Assembly (NCBI GenBank): GCA_937928795.1
Contig: CALFWB010000003.1
Span: 1 to 56,970, forward strand
DNA length: 56,970 bases
Reading direction: 5' to 3'
Origin: an uncultured Anaerolineales bacterium
Lineage (GTDB): Bacteria > Chloroflexota > Anaerolineae > Anaerolineales > UBA4823
The translations under genes were made by a program, and so were the position numbers. Of this stretch, positions 24,975 to 34,537 are shown piece after piece; positions within the stretch are counted from its first letter, which is position 1; the number at the start of each line of letters is the position of its first letter. The notes beneath the pieces were generated by a model that was given only the letters and a program-made list of their open reading frames with translations, had not been told where the DNA came from and searched no databases.

Positions 24975-26114
24975 AGGGAGAGGCTTGATGAGATTTGCAT
25001 TCCATGGCTTTTTCTTTTCTGCCCGACGGCGATATTGTTCGTGAATTTCCATTACATGACCGATCTTTTCTTGGACAGCAGCCTCAAACCAGAGCTTGCC
25101 TTTCTCTTTAGTTGCTAGACTGCCAGCGCCATAAGCGCCACTTTGGGTATCATCCGACCAAGGAGGGTTTGCGATTAGGGAGCCTCCTTCCACCCAGTCC
25201 ATATAATAAGAAGGGGTTGAGATAAATTCGGTCTCATCAACCACCCGATCCATGTGAACCAGATCGGGGTGCAGGAAAAGCATCAGAGAAGTCTCAAGTT
25301 CGCAGGCGTGACCCATTCCCCCAGTACTCGATTGGCGATATTGCTCTAAAATTTGAATCCCCTGTGGGCTGCTCAGATATAAATAGGAGGTAGCACAAAA
25401 GATGTGTGGATGCCTTTCGCCAGCATATTTGACGACATTGGTCAAGAAGGAACAGTTTCCTCCATGGCCACTCAGGAGGTAAAAACGAGTAAAACCAAGC
25501 AGCACCAAGACATCGAGCACAGCAAGCCAAAAATCCTCAAAAGCGCGTCCGCCAGCATTCAATGTGCCCGCAAAGGATGAGCGGTGCGTGCTTACTCCAT
25601 AGGGCATAACCGGCAACTTACACGCTCGATCGGGAATGGCATTGATGACCTGAGAGGTGATCGAGTCGATAATGATCGTATCAGTTGAGAGCGGCAAATG
25701 ATGCCCATGTTGTTCGGTATGTCCAATGGGGATCAGAACGACTTTGGAAAGATCTTCTAGTGAGAAAAGGGGATCTGGAAAGGAGGGATAAGATTGCACA
25801 ATCTGCCAATTTCCAAACGCCAAATTCGTGTCTGGTGGGGTAAGCAGAAAGACATTGGTAAAACCGTCCTCCCGTAAACTGTTGATCAAATTTTGCAAAT
25901 ATCCCCTCAGGATGTTTTCAGGAACAGGTAGGCCGCTGCCTCGCCAACCGAATGGGAAAGACGGCAAGAGTGCTATCTGGGGCGGCTGGTTCAGAGCCTC
26001 GGCTAATCTAATACGGTCAAATCCCGTTCCCAGAGGCATAACGATGGGACAATTTCGGGGCAATCCAGCCACTTCGGGCCAAGTGAGCGAATCGAAAAGG
26101 AGATATTGGGTCAT
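24969..26114 (-). CDS. Creatininase-family amidohydrolase with a decayed N-terminal half-repeat
   Basis: The C-terminal two thirds (residues about 115-370) are a full creatininase/MftE fold: LIPIGHTEQHGHHLPLSTD with metal ligands Glu134, His136 and Asp145, then YLLSGHGGNC with His217, and a final Glu in the ACELETSLML segment. The family are binuclear metal amidases acting on creatinine, lactams or, as MftE and ArfB, on modified peptides or pyrimidines. Residues about 10-97 look like a degenerate extra copy of the first half: LTWPEV, IVMPLGTGFD, PSFPFGWRGSG and GFTNVFLL mirror the second copy, but the Glu, His and Asp ligands are gone. It is the last gene of the leftward fdhD-glpK run. Confidence 0.82.
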   Translation of the reverse strand: MTQYLLFDSLTWPEVAGLPRNCPIVMPLGTGFDRIRLAEALNQPPQIALLPSFPFGWRGSGLPVPENILRGYLQNLINSLREDGFTNVFLLTPPDTNLAFGNWQIVQSYPSFPDPLFSLEDLSKVVLIPIGHTEQHGHHLPLSTDTIIIDSITSQVINAIPDRACKLPVMPYGVSTHRSSFAGTLNAGGRAFEDFWLAVLDVLVLLGFTRFYLLSGHGGNCSFLTNVVKYAGERHPHIFCATSYLYLSSPQGIQILEQYRQSSTGGMGHACELETSLMLFLHPDLVHMDRVVDETEFISTPSYYMDWVEGGSLIANPPWSDDTQSGAYGAGSLATKEKGKLWFEAAVQEKIGHVMEIHEQYRRRAEKKKPWNANLIKPLPS

Positions 26115-26120
26115 AAAACC

Positions 26121-26762
26121 TCATAAGCGGGAGAGCAACTCTTTCTTTTTTTGGTTGAATTCCTCCTCGGTGATGATGCCTTGTTTTCGCAGTAGATCGA
26201 GGTTGGCAATAAGAGCTGGAATATCCTCTCTTTGAATGTCCTCCGAACGATACTCCTCGCCGCGATCGAGTTTTTCCTTAGCGTTCAACATAGCGGTTTT
26301 GAATGCAATAGGTTGCGCAATACGGCGGAAGGTGTTGACTCCTAGTTCACTGGCTGTCATGATTTCAATATCACCATAATCAAATAGACGACCCCAAAAA
26401 GACTGCACCATCTTGACATCGTTGACTTTTTCGAGTGAACTATCTTCAGTTGTTTTATTGAAGATGCCCGAAATTTGGATGACGCGGCGGTTGGTTAAGA
26501 CAAATTGGCTATTGCTCCATTTGGCAACATCCAGCGCCAACGAGGCAACCGGGAGCAGTAGGATGAGAAAGCCGATCGGGATAACAAGCACTGCAGCCAC
26601 GTTGAGCAGAAGTATCGCTAAGAGTGAGGCGACAAAAACAGCGAGGATAAGTAGGATTTCCACGATGATGTTTCTCGCCAAAATGAACCAATGTTGTCGC
26701 GTAATCAGGATAATTCTCTCGTTTTCCCCCAAGAGTCGTTGTAAATAGGAGTTTTTGCTCAT
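26121..26762 (-). CDS. PH-domain membrane protein with C-terminal SHOCT
   Basis: The 213-residue protein has an N-terminal segment with two membrane helices (about residues 28-75), then a YdbS/bPH2-type region that includes QFVLTNRRVIQISGIFNKTT and SLEKVNDVKMVQSFWGRLFD, with the typical GDIEIMTASE end. The last 30 residues, LLRKQGIITEEEFNQKKKEL, match a SHOCT motif, a short oligomerisation helix pair. The function of such proteins is unknown; they are found with membrane and stress genes. Its start overlaps the stop of the mrfB-like gene by 4 bases, so it is translationally coupled. Confidence 0.8.
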   Translation of the reverse strand: MSKNSYLQRLLGENERIILITRQHWFILARNIIVEILLILAVFVASLLAILLLNVAAVLVIPIGFLILLLPVASLALDVAKWSNSQFVLTNRRVIQISGIFNKTTEDSSLEKVNDVKMVQSFWGRLFDYGDIEIMTASELGVNTFRRIAQPIAFKTAMLNAKEKLDRGEEYRSEDIQREDIPALIANLDLLRKQGIITEEEFNQKKKELLSRL

Positions 26763-27988
26763 AGATCGTCCTTTCCAAAGTCCTGAAACGATTTTGACTT
26801 ATTGATTCTTTCTAGGCGATATTGTAACTCCGATTGCCATTTCGTCCGCTCAAAACGATCCATTTTTCTCGTGTCCAAAATTGTCAGCGCCGCCTCTACC
26901 CACAACTTTGCCTGTATGGGGTCTTTCTTGATACGTTCATAGTATTTTGCCAGTTCAAGATGGGCGTTCAAGCTCCCCAAATTCGCTGCTTCTTGCCATG
27001 CCTTAACTGCCTCTTCAAAGTGCTTTTGCTTTTTGTACAGCAAGGCTAAGTTCTCTAGCAGATGGATTTTTGAGGGACCTTCTAAGCAATTTCGACAAGC
27101 GCTATAAGCATTGATGGCTTTTGTGGACTCGCCGATAGATTGGTAAAAATTTGCCAATTGGAATATGGTTTCTGCATTGTCGGGTGAAACCACCGGAAGG
27201 TGCACGAATAGCTGAGCTATATGGAGGTATAAATGGATTAGGGAGAAGACATCCATTTTATTGTGATAAAGAACGGGGAGCAGAAAGGATGCATCCCGAG
27301 TAACCAAAAAATCACGGTAAATAGCGGGAATCATCCAGCCGGGGATGTCATCTACCGAGCGCTCAATATCCAAAAGGTGGGCTTCCATGATTCTCAACGT
27401 TCGGCTCGGAAGGTGATTTTTCCAAATCTTGCGGGAGAGATGCAACAAGTCAATATGCAACAAATTTTTGGTAGGTAAAGGAATCTGGTGGAATTGATAG
27501 CGAGATTGCAGCAACGGCAGGTCAAAACTCTTGCCGTTATAGGTCATCAGCCCCTTGACGGTTAGAAAGATTTCCTCCAATTGTGTCAATTGGGCAAATT
27601 CATCTTCTGGGTGGAGAATCAAGTATTGCGAAAGGCGGATTTCATTTTCGAGTAATTGCCCAATCCCTACCAAGAAACAAATCACGCCAGCGCCTGGGTA
27701 GGCGCCGCTGGTTTCGACATCGACGAAAAGAAAATCCTCGTTGACGAAAGGTTCAACTAGGGTCTCAATACCTAACCATTTCAGAATTTCAGGCGGAATT
27801 TCGCGAGATTGAAGCGTGCCCGCCGTTGGCAAAGTTTCGTGGATCAGATAAACAAACCCATAAGGATTGGTTATAGCGGTCGCATTCGGAAATGGAACTT
27901 GCTGGATAGGTCTAGTGTAGTGAGGATTAACTTCCCGCTTTGGTTGAGGAATGCCCAAGGATTGCAGGTATCGTTGTAGATCATCCAT
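26759..27988 (-). CDS. mrfB: MrfB-like 3'-5' exonuclease with TPR tail
   Basis: The 409-residue protein has an RNase H-like exonuclease domain of the YprB type at residues about 80-260. The DEDD nuclease residues start at Asp90 and Glu92 in LFVDVETSGAYPG; a second Asp lies in TYNGKSFDLPLL and a late Asp in HNKMDVFSL. Residues about 265-390 are helical repeats (TPR-like: FEEAVKAWQEAANLGS). In Bacillus the MrfB exonuclease and the MrfA helicase together repair mitomycin C damage in a pathway separate from UvrABC. Here it begins 2 bases after the mrfA-like gene, supporting the same pairing. A role in repair in this organism is inferred by homology and context. Confidence 0.82.
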   Translation of the reverse strand: MDDLQRYLQSLGIPQPKREVNPHYTRPIQQVPFPNATAITNPYGFVYLIHETLPTAGTLQSREIPPEILKWLGIETLVEPFVNEDFLFVDVETSGAYPGAGVICFLVGIGQLLENEIRLSQYLILHPEDEFAQLTQLEEIFLTVKGLMTYNGKSFDLPLLQSRYQFHQIPLPTKNLLHIDLLHLSRKIWKNHLPSRTLRIMEAHLLDIERSVDDIPGWMIPAIYRDFLVTRDASFLLPVLYHNKMDVFSLIHLYLHIAQLFVHLPVVSPDNAETIFQLANFYQSIGESTKAINAYSACRNCLEGPSKIHLLENLALLYKKQKHFEEAVKAWQEAANLGSLNAHLELAKYYERIKKDPIQAKLWVEAALTILDTRKMDRFERTKWQSELQYRLERINKSKSFQDFGKDDL

Positions 27989-27990
27989 GA

Positions 27991-30537
27991 TTAGGTCACA
28001 AGCTTTTCGAGTAAGGCCAAGGCTTCTCTTTTACCGCCACTTCCACTCTCAGCAATTGGGCCTGTGCAAGAAGGACAGCCTTCTGAACAGGGACATGCGC
28101 GGATATGTCTTACGATTGTTGAAAATAACGATAAGGCAATTTCGTAAAGCCGATAGGCTAAGCCAACACCACCGGGAATTTGCTCATGGATTAGGATGGT
28201 TGGGCGATTCTGGCACCAAACAAACCTAGAGTCGATTGCGACTCCTAAATCCTGCCTGTCGCAAAGAGCGAACAAAGGAGAAATGTGGGTGAAGGCATAA
28301 CCAAGGGCTGCCAAACCACTTTGGAAGCGCACGGTTTCTTCTAATTTGCGATGACAAGACGGACACAATGTGATTAAATTCTCTAAACGGTTTGCCTCGA
28401 AGGGATCGAGAAAGCTGCGAAAAGGGGTTTTGTGATGGACATGGTGCGCTTTATCCTTTTCGAGGACACCACACAATTGACAGCGGTACTGATCCCGTTG
28501 GCGAGCTAGGCGCTTTTGCTCTTCCCAATTTGATCCATATTGATTGGGATCGTTTGTCCAGTCACCCTGCCGACGAAGCGCCTCAACCAATTCGTTGCTA
28601 AGCGTTAGCCAGAATGCCATGGTTGAGAGCGTGCGAGGGGGCAAATCCAAAAGTTTTCTCTCGACCATCAAGTGACTATGCCCATCCAAAACAAGATACC
28701 CTTCAACCTTGCGACTTAATTCTACCTGACCATAAGCGATCTGATAGCTATACCCGCTTGGGGATGTGAGGATTTTCCTCTCTTTTTGATTTAGGAACAC
28801 AACTTTTGTTTGCATCAAGGGTTGCGTAAGCTGTTCAAGGCTAGCAGTTTTCAGGGTGGCAATTCGACGTTCCAAATCAAGGCTTTCTACCCGATATGGG
28901 TTTCCTTCGTGAAGATAAATTGCGCCGGGGTGAACCATCCAATCCGCGCTATCAGAATCAACGGTTCCAATTGGAAAAATTCGGTCGCCCTCCTGGAGAA
29001 CAAGCTGAACTGTTTGATCGGAGGTCGAACGAATAGAGAAAGAATGAGGCGACGTTGTACCACTGTAGTAATAATCTTTTTTCCCTTCTATGGCGCATCC
29101 CTCTAGAGCAAGGCTGTTGAGCAAAGCAAAAAGCAGTTCTTTAGGAGCATTCCCAAATTGGGGTATTTGGCACGAAATGGGAAGCTCATAAAGAGCGCAA
29201 CGTAAATGGGAGAGCAAAATCAGGGGATTATCGGGATTAATGATCACCTGTTCAGGATTAGAGTCCCACAAAAAGGCAGGATGTTGAGCCAGATATTGGT
29301 CGAGAGGATCATTCGAGAGAATCAGAATTCCTAAGGATGCTTTACCACTGCGCCCACTGCGACCGAACTGTTGCCAAGTTGAAGCGATGCTACCGGGAAA
29401 ACCTAGGATCAGGGTAATATCTAATCCACCGATATCGATCCCCAGCTCTAGTGCATTGGTGGCAATGACGCACTTAGCCTTGCCAGAGCGCAGGTCTTGT
29501 TCTATTTGACGCCGCAGTTCCGGTAGGTAACCGCTACGGTAGCTACGGATAAGTGTTTCTACATCGAGGACTAGATGGTTGGACTTTTGCCTAAGCTGGA
29601 TGAGCAGGAATTCGACTGCTTTACGGCTGCGGCAAAATAAAATGGCGTGAGTTCCACCGGAAAGAGAATCGGCGGCAAAACGGATAGCATCTTCAAAAGG
29701 ATGACGACGTATGTTGAGTTCCGAGTTCAGCATTGGTGGGTTATAAATCCAAAGCTCCTTCTCACAATATAGGCTATCCTGAGCTTCGATTTTGACTAAT
29801 GGTTCTTCGATCAAACTCTTGGCAAATTTTTCGGGGGCATCAATCGTCCCTGTGGTGAGAATAAACTGCGGCGTTGCTCCATAATGAGAAGCAATGCGCT
29901 TTAGGCGCCGCAAAATATTGGCTACATGGGAACCAAATACGCCACGGTAAACGTGAATTTCATCCAAGACGATGTATTTCAAGCTGCTAAAGAAATGCGC
30001 CCAGCGTGAATGGCGAGGCAGGATGGTTTGATGCAGCATGTCGGGATTGGTGAGTAAAATTCGAGCCTTTTCGACTATTCGAGGGCGAATGGAAGCAGGC
30101 GTATCCCCATCATACTGGGCAATCACCAAGGGTTGAGATAGGGAGGGGGACTGCGTCTTGAAAACAAGAGTTCTTAACTTTTCTCCCTGATCGTGAGCAA
30201 GGGCTTTGGTCGGGAAAATTAAGAGCGCCTTGCTCTGTTGGTCTTCTAAGAGCAAGTTGAGAATGGGAATCTGATAAGTTAAGGATTTTCCGCTTGCGAT
30301 ACCGCTGACCGTTAGGATGTGCGAGCCAGCCTGAACCGCTTGGAGTGCAGCAAATTGGTGTTGGTAGAGACCCCGAATGCCATGGTCACGCAGCGCATGC
30401 ACCAGAGATGGAGCGAGCCATTCCGGAAAATCAAACATTTTCCTGTCCGAAGCAGGAAAATGTTTGCGAGAGACAATGTTTTCTGAGATAGAAGGATCGG
30501 AGAGCCACTGATCAATGAGTTGACTTAGCACAGCCAC
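27991..30537 (-). CDS. mrfA: MrfA-like DEAD/DEAH helicase with inserted HNH nuclease domain and DUF1998-type Cys cluster
   Basis: The 848-residue protein has a superfamily 2 helicase core: GIASGKS at residues 79-85, DEIH at residues 192-195 in IVLDEIHVYRG, and the C-terminal helicase motif FGRSGRSGKA. The C-terminus has four cysteines (Cys815, 817, 821, 824 in CPCSEGCPSC), the MrfA metal site. Between core and C-terminus lies an HNH domain, absent from the classical Bacillus protein (about 750 residues): CQLCGVLEKDK starts at Cys686, then HHVHHKTPF and LCPSCHRKLEE. Its ~100 extra residues account for the length. It forms an operon with mrfB. The HNH nuclease could cut DNA during unwinding, but its activity is untested. 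Confidence 0.87.
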   Translation of the reverse strand: MAVLSQLIDQWLSDPSISENIVSRKHFPASDRKMFDFPEWLAPSLVHALRDHGIRGLYQHQFAALQAVQAGSHILTVSGIASGKSLTYQIPILNLLLEDQQSKALLIFPTKALAHDQGEKLRTLVFKTQSPSLSQPLVIAQYDGDTPASIRPRIVEKARILLTNPDMLHQTILPRHSRWAHFFSSLKYIVLDEIHVYRGVFGSHVANILRRLKRIASHYGATPQFILTTGTIDAPEKFAKSLIEEPLVKIEAQDSLYCEKELWIYNPPMLNSELNIRRHPFEDAIRFAADSLSGGTHAILFCRSRKAVEFLLIQLRQKSNHLVLDVETLIRSYRSGYLPELRRQIEQDLRSGKAKCVIATNALELGIDIGGLDITLILGFPGSIASTWQQFGRSGRSGKASLGILILSNDPLDQYLAQHPAFLWDSNPEQVIINPDNPLILLSHLRCALYELPISCQIPQFGNAPKELLFALLNSLALEGCAIEGKKDYYYSGTTSPHSFSIRSTSDQTVQLVLQEGDRIFPIGTVDSDSADWMVHPGAIYLHEGNPYRVESLDLERRIATLKTASLEQLTQPLMQTKVVFLNQKERKILTSPSGYSYQIAYGQVELSRKVEGYLVLDGHSHLMVERKLLDLPPRTLSTMAFWLTLSNELVEALRRQGDWTNDPNQYGSNWEEQKRLARQRDQYRCQLCGVLEKDKAHHVHHKTPFRSFLDPFEANRLENLITLCPSCHRKLEETVRFQSGLAALGYAFTHISPLFALCDRQDLGVAIDSRFVWCQNRPTILIHEQIPGGVGLAYRLYEIALSLFSTIVRHIRACPCSEGCPSCTGPIAESGSGGKREALALLEKLVT

Positions 30538-30549
30538 TCTTTCGCAGGC

Positions 30550-31386
30550 TTAGGTAAAAAATGCAACGCCGATGATTCCCGGACCTGCATGAGTAATAAT
30601 TGCCGGAGGCATTTCGTAAATCGGGATATTGGGTATTGAAAGTTCGGTTGATAATCGATGGGTTAGTTCATGAGCTTGTTCTTCAACGCCGGCGTGCATC
30701 ACGGTCAAGTAACACTCTTTTCCTTGGTCGATTCTTTCCAAAGTGAGGGTAACCATGCGCTCAAAAGCTCTTTTGTAGGTGCGTTCTTTTTCAAAAGCTT
30801 CTACTCGACCATCCCGGAAGGTCAGAATGGGCTTGATCTGGAGCACTGAACCTAAAAGCGCTGCTGCACCGCCGATCCGTCCGCCCTTTGCAAGATATTC
30901 AAGGGTATCAACCATGAAGAAAATATGGCAGCGGGGGATCATTTCGTAAATTCGAGCTACAATTTCATCGGCAGGGACTCCACTTTCTGCCCATTGAGCA
31001 GCTAGCAATACCAACGTAGCCAGGGGACTGGCGATCAGCCGCGTGTCAATGACACGGATATCCAAATGGGGAAAGTCTTGCGCTGCCAGTGTTGCCGAAC
31101 GCACTGTTCCACTCACTTCCGATGAAGGATGGATACAAAGTATCGTAGTATTTTTGTCGTTGAACTGCGCAAACTCTTTAGCGAATAATTCAGGAGGCGG
31201 CGCGGCTGTTTTAGGAAGAGTTTTGGCGGTTTTCAATTTGGCAAGAAATTGAGGGACATCGATTTCAATTCCCTCGAGAAAGGTTTCTTCATCGATGTTA
31301 ATAATCTGAGGGATAACGATGAGGTTGTATTTTGCGATGTCCTCTCTTGATACGACGGCGGTTGTGTCTGTAACGACTTGGATCAT
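30550..31386 (-). CDS. DegV-family fatty-acid-binding protein
   Basis: The 278-residue protein matches the DegV fold: VVTDTTAVVSREDI at the N-terminus, the typical HPSSEVSGTVRSA loop for phosphate-like contacts, and the signature DTLEYLAKGGRIGGAAALLG. The last strand GPGIIGVAF also matches. In Gram-positives DegV/FakB proteins hold fatty acids so that FakA can phosphorylate them. No FakA kinase gene is seen nearby. It lies 12 bases from both glpK and the mrfA gene, inside the leftward operon. The ligand cannot be told from sequence. Confidence 0.88.
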   Translation of the reverse strand: MIQVVTDTTAVVSREDIAKYNLIVIPQIINIDEETFLEGIEIDVPQFLAKLKTAKTLPKTAAPPPELFAKEFAQFNDKNTTILCIHPSSEVSGTVRSATLAAQDFPHLDIRVIDTRLIASPLATLVLLAAQWAESGVPADEIVARIYEMIPRCHIFFMVDTLEYLAKGGRIGGAAALLGSVLQIKPILTFRDGRVEAFEKERTYKRAFERMVTLTLERIDQGKECYLTVMHAGVEEQAHELTHRLSTELSIPNIPIYEMPPAIITHAGPGIIGVAFFT

Positions 31387-31398
31387 AATTTGTTTCCC

Positions 31399-32907
31399 TT
31401 ACGCCCAATCAAAGCTGCGTTCAACAGCTTTTAGCCAGAAACGGTACTGTCGTTGACGCTCTTCCTCGCTCATCGTTGGTTGCCAAACTTTATCCACTTG
31501 CCAGTGTTTACGGAGATCGTCCACACTTGACCAATATTGAACGCATAATCCGGCAGCAAAGGCAGCCCCTAAGGCGGTTGTTTCAGTAATGACTGGGCGG
31601 ATCACTGGCACATTGAGAATGTCGGCTTGAAACTGCATTAAGAGTTCATTGCGCACCATTCCACCATCTACTTTTAGAGATCTTAATTCCACCCCTGAGT
31701 CTTGGCGCATTGCCTCCAGAATTTCCTTGGTTTGAAAAGCTGTTGCTTCCAGTGCAGCTCGAGCTAGGTGACCCCTGTTGACGTAGCGAGTTAAGCCGAC
31801 AATCACCCCACGCGCATCTGAACGCCAATAAGGCGCAAACAAGCCAGAGAATGCCGGGACAAAATAAATCCCGCCGTTATCCTCAACGGTGCGCGCCAGG
31901 GCTTCAACCTCCTGAGAAGAAGAAATGATACCCAAATTATCTCGCAACCACTGCACAAGAGCACCCGTAATCGCAACAGAGCCCTCTAAAGCATAGGTTG
32001 CCTGAGAATTGCCAATCTGATAGGCCAGGGTGGTTAGCAACCCCTTTTTTGAGTGAACAATTTGACTGCCTGTGTTCATTAGCATAAAGCAGCCCGTACC
32101 GTAGGTATTCTTGGCTTCTCCGACTTCATAACATGTCTGCCCGATGAGCGCTGCCTGCTGGTCGCCCACATCGCCACAAATTGGAATCGAACCACCAAAA
32201 GGACCATTGGGAAGGGTATAGGCATAAGGTTCAAGGGGGCTTGAGGGAACGATGCGAGGAAGAATTTGGCGGGGGATATCCATCGTCTCAAGGATTTCAG
32301 CGTCCCAATCGAGCGTCTTGAGGTTCATCAGCATTGTCCGACTGGCGTTAGTCACATCGGTGATGTGAACGCCGCCATTGGCTCCTCCCGAAAGTTGCCA
32401 AATGATCCAAGTGTCAATATTGCCAAATAAAACATTACCCTTTTCAGCTTCAGCACGCAGGGAGGGAATATGATCGAACAACCATTTGATCTTCGGTCCG
32501 GAAAAATAGGTCGCTAGGGGCAGCCCAACTTTCTCCCGAAAGCGATCTTGTCCACCCTCTTGGGCAAGCTGATCGCAAATTGGTTTTGTGCGTGTATCTT
32601 GCCAAACAATGGCGTTGGCATAAGGTTCGCCTGTTTTAGGGTTCCAGAGAATGGTTGTCTCACGCTGATTGGTGACCCCGACAGCAGCGATTTGTTGAGC
32701 TTCCACTTTTGCCTTTTGGAGTGCTCCTTGGATGACTTCTTGCGTGCGAGTCCAAATCTCAAGCGGATTGTGCTCGACCCAGCCGGGTTGAGGATAGATT
32801 TGTTCATGTTCTTTTTGATCAACAGCTTCGATTCTCCCCTCTTGATCGAACAAAATGCAGCGGGTGCTTGTTGTGCCCTGATCGATAGCAGCGATGAATT
32901 TTCTCAT
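31399..32907 (-). CDS. glpK: Glycerol kinase
   Basis: The start at 32907 ([20 protein letters not shown]) was chosen because GGAGG lies 7 bases upstream. A TTG at 32919 would only add residues without a better site. The 502-residue FGGY-family kinase phosphorylates glycerol with ATP to glycerol 3-phosphate for lipid synthesis or catabolism. Signature segments are [32 protein letters not shown] and [15 protein letters not shown]. No glycerol facilitator or GlpD dehydrogenase lies next to it. It follows fdhD by 22 bases and precedes degV. Confidence 0.94.
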   Translation of the reverse strand: MRKFIAAIDQGTTSTRCILFDQEGRIEAVDQKEHEQIYPQPGWVEHNPLEIWTRTQEVIQGALQKAKVEAQQIAAVGVTNQRETTILWNPKTGEPYANAIVWQDTRTKPICDQLAQEGGQDRFREKVGLPLATYFSGPKIKWLFDHIPSLRAEAEKGNVLFGNIDTWIIWQLSGGANGGVHITDVTNASRTMLMNLKTLDWDAEILETMDIPRQILPRIVPSSPLEPYAYTLPNGPFGGSIPICGDVGDQQAALIGQTCYEVGEAKNTYGTGCFMLMNTGSQIVHSKKGLLTTLAYQIGNSQATYALEGSVAITGALVQWLRDNLGIISSSQEVEALARTVEDNGGIYFVPAFSGLFAPYWRSDARGVIVGLTRYVNRGHLARAALEATAFQTKEILEAMRQDSGVELRSLKVDGGMVRNELLMQFQADILNVPVIRPVITETTALGAAFAAGLCVQYWSSVDDLRKHWQVDKVWQPTMSEEERQRQYRFWLKAVERSFDWA

Positions 32908-32929
32908 GATTGCCTCCAAGAGATAGATT

Positions 32930-33706
32930 TTACAGGTCTAGACGCTCAGGATGAGAATACACGTTGAATTGATTCCTTTTTGCATAACCAATCAGTGTAA
33001 CACCGCTTTCTTGGGCAAGTTGAACCGCTAATGCACTTGGTGAGGTGCGCGAAACCACAATCTCGCAACCTAAACGAATCGCCTTCTGCATCATCTCTGA
33101 ACTTACCCGACCCGTCGTCAGGATAATTTTATTGTCAATTTGCAGATGACGCAATAGCAACATTCCAGCCAGTTTATCCAAGGTGTTATGGCGACCAATG
33201 TCTTCCACCGAGAAAATCACTCGCTCACGATCACATAACGCCGAAGTGTGAATTCCCCCGCTTGTTTTATAGAGAGATTGCTGACGGTAAAGTAAGTCGA
33301 CCAAAGCATAGATCAACTGAGCTGGATAGCGTTGGGTTATTTTCGGTGCTATATTTGGGGTCGAATGGATTCGAGAGGAAGAACCACCTGAGCAACCTGA
33401 TGTACGCGCCCACAAAGATGGCTTTTTGGGACTAGAGGATAACCATACATCGACGTTGTCTCCCGATTCGCATAAACGAACGTCTACGACTTCTTCTATA
33501 CTATTGATAATGTTTTCATTGTAAAGAAAACCGATACTAAGCTCAATTTGATGAATGGGAGTACACATAAAAGAAAGCCATTCTTCTCCGTTTACGGTTA
33601 GAGTAAGAGAGATTTCGTTGACAACCGCAATTTCCTCTTGTTCAGATTGCGTTTCCTGAACCCTTAAGATGGAAACAGGGAGGAAAGGATGCACCGTTAA
33701 AGTCAT
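32930..33706 (-). CDS. fdhD: FdhD-type formate dehydrogenase sulfurtransferase
   Basis: The 258-residue protein has the FdhD features: [20 protein letters not shown], the loop [10 protein letters not shown] (about residues 105-115), IHTSALCD, and [15 protein letters not shown] near residue 165. FdhD passes sulfur from a cysteine desulfurase to the molybdenum cofactor of formate dehydrogenase. Most relatives have a CxxC in the mobile loop. Here the second cysteine position is Gly or Ser, so only one loop Cys remains (in Escherichia coli the first Cys is the key one). No formate dehydrogenase gene is in the window. It heads the leftward operon fdhD-glpK-degV. Confidence 0.9.
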   Translation of the reverse strand: MTLTVHPFLPVSILRVQETQSEQEEIAVVNEISLTLTVNGEEWLSFMCTPIHQIELSIGFLYNENIINSIEEVVDVRLCESGDNVDVWLSSSPKKPSLWARTSGCSGGSSSRIHSTPNIAPKITQRYPAQLIYALVDLLYRQQSLYKTSGGIHTSALCDRERVIFSVEDIGRHNTLDKLAGMLLLRHLQIDNKIILTTGRVSSEMMQKAIRLGCEIVVSRTSPSALAVQLAQESGVTLIGYAKRNQFNVYSHPERLDL

Positions 33707-33776
33707 GGATTTAGCAGAAATGCTTGCTATGGAGAAAAAGGTTCGTTTTTGGATTAAGCAAATTAGATATTTTTAG

Positions 33777-34400
33777 TCATTTTATCACAATTTCAGGGAG
33801 GATCGCATCGGTTAAGTCTGCGCCCTCCAGATTGGCGTTGGTTAGGTCTGCATCCCGCAAGTTTGCAGCGGTTAAGTCTGCCCATCTCAGGTCCGCATTG
33901 CGCAATGATGCGTTCGATAGGTCTGCTTCAAATAAGTTTGCTCTCTGTAGAATAGCGTTGTTTAGATTGGCTCCAGTGCAATTTGATTTGCTCAGATCGG
34001 CGCGGGTTAGTGTGGCGGTACTCAGGTTTGCCCTTTGTAAATTGGACTTTGAAAGAATGGCGCGAGACAGATTAGCCTCTACGAGGATCGCTTCTTGCAA
34101 CTCACATTTGGAAAGATTGGCACGAGTCAAGTTGGATCGGGTGAAGTTTGCTCCATTCAAGATTGCCGTTGTTAGATTGGCTTCAAAAAGGTTGGCAAGA
34201 GTCAGATTTGCCTTTGTCAGGTTGCAGTTTATCAAAATGGCATAGTTTAAGTCTGCTTTAGACAAGTTCGCCAAGCTTAGATTGCTATTTGTCAGATCGA
34301 CAGAAATAAGGGTTAAGTCGGATAAATCAACCTTTACCAACCATAAGGGTCGAGGCCGATTGAGAATGTCGAAGATTTGATATTGGTTAAGGGTACTCAT
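33777..34400 (-). CDS. Pentapeptide-repeat protein
   Basis: Residues about 25-200 of 207 are a near-continuous A(D/N)LxX pentapeptide pattern (for example ANLSKADLNYAI, ADLRWADLTAANLRDADL), expected to form a right-handed quadrilateral beta-helix. The short N-terminal cap (MSTLNQYQIF) precedes it. Some relatives protect gyrase (Qnr type), others have unknown roles; no specific function can be read. A ribosome site AGGAGA lies about 7 bases upstream. The repetitive sequence also opens a long shadow frame on the other strand. Its gap of 70 bases to fdhD makes a shared transcript possible but not certain. Confidence 0.88.
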   Translation of the reverse strand: MSTLNQYQIFDILNRPRPLWLVKVDLSDLTLISVDLTNSNLSLANLSKADLNYAILINCNLTKANLTLANLFEANLTTAILNGANFTRSNLTRANLSKCELQEAILVEANLSRAILSKSNLQRANLSTATLTRADLSKSNCTGANLNNAILQRANLFEADLSNASLRNADLRWADLTAANLRDADLTNANLEGADLTDAILPEIVIK

Positions 34401-34537
34401 TGAAGCTTCTCCTGGTCAATAGGTCGAATTGGATATGCTAAAATCCTTGCAAAATCGTATAGTTTAATGTAAATTATTTTATGTACAATGTTGATAGGCA
34501 TTTGATCAGTCAATTTAGGTTCTAAAGGAGAGTAATT

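Noticed and set aside
24969..26114. MftE of a mycofactocin cluster
   Set aside because: The fold matches but no mftA, mftB, mftC or other mycofactocin gene is near.
33724..34245. 173-codon plus-strand frame opposite the pentapeptide gene
   Set aside because: It is a shadow of the repetitive pentapeptide gene; the minus frame has a start, a ribosome site and the A(D/N)LxX repeat.
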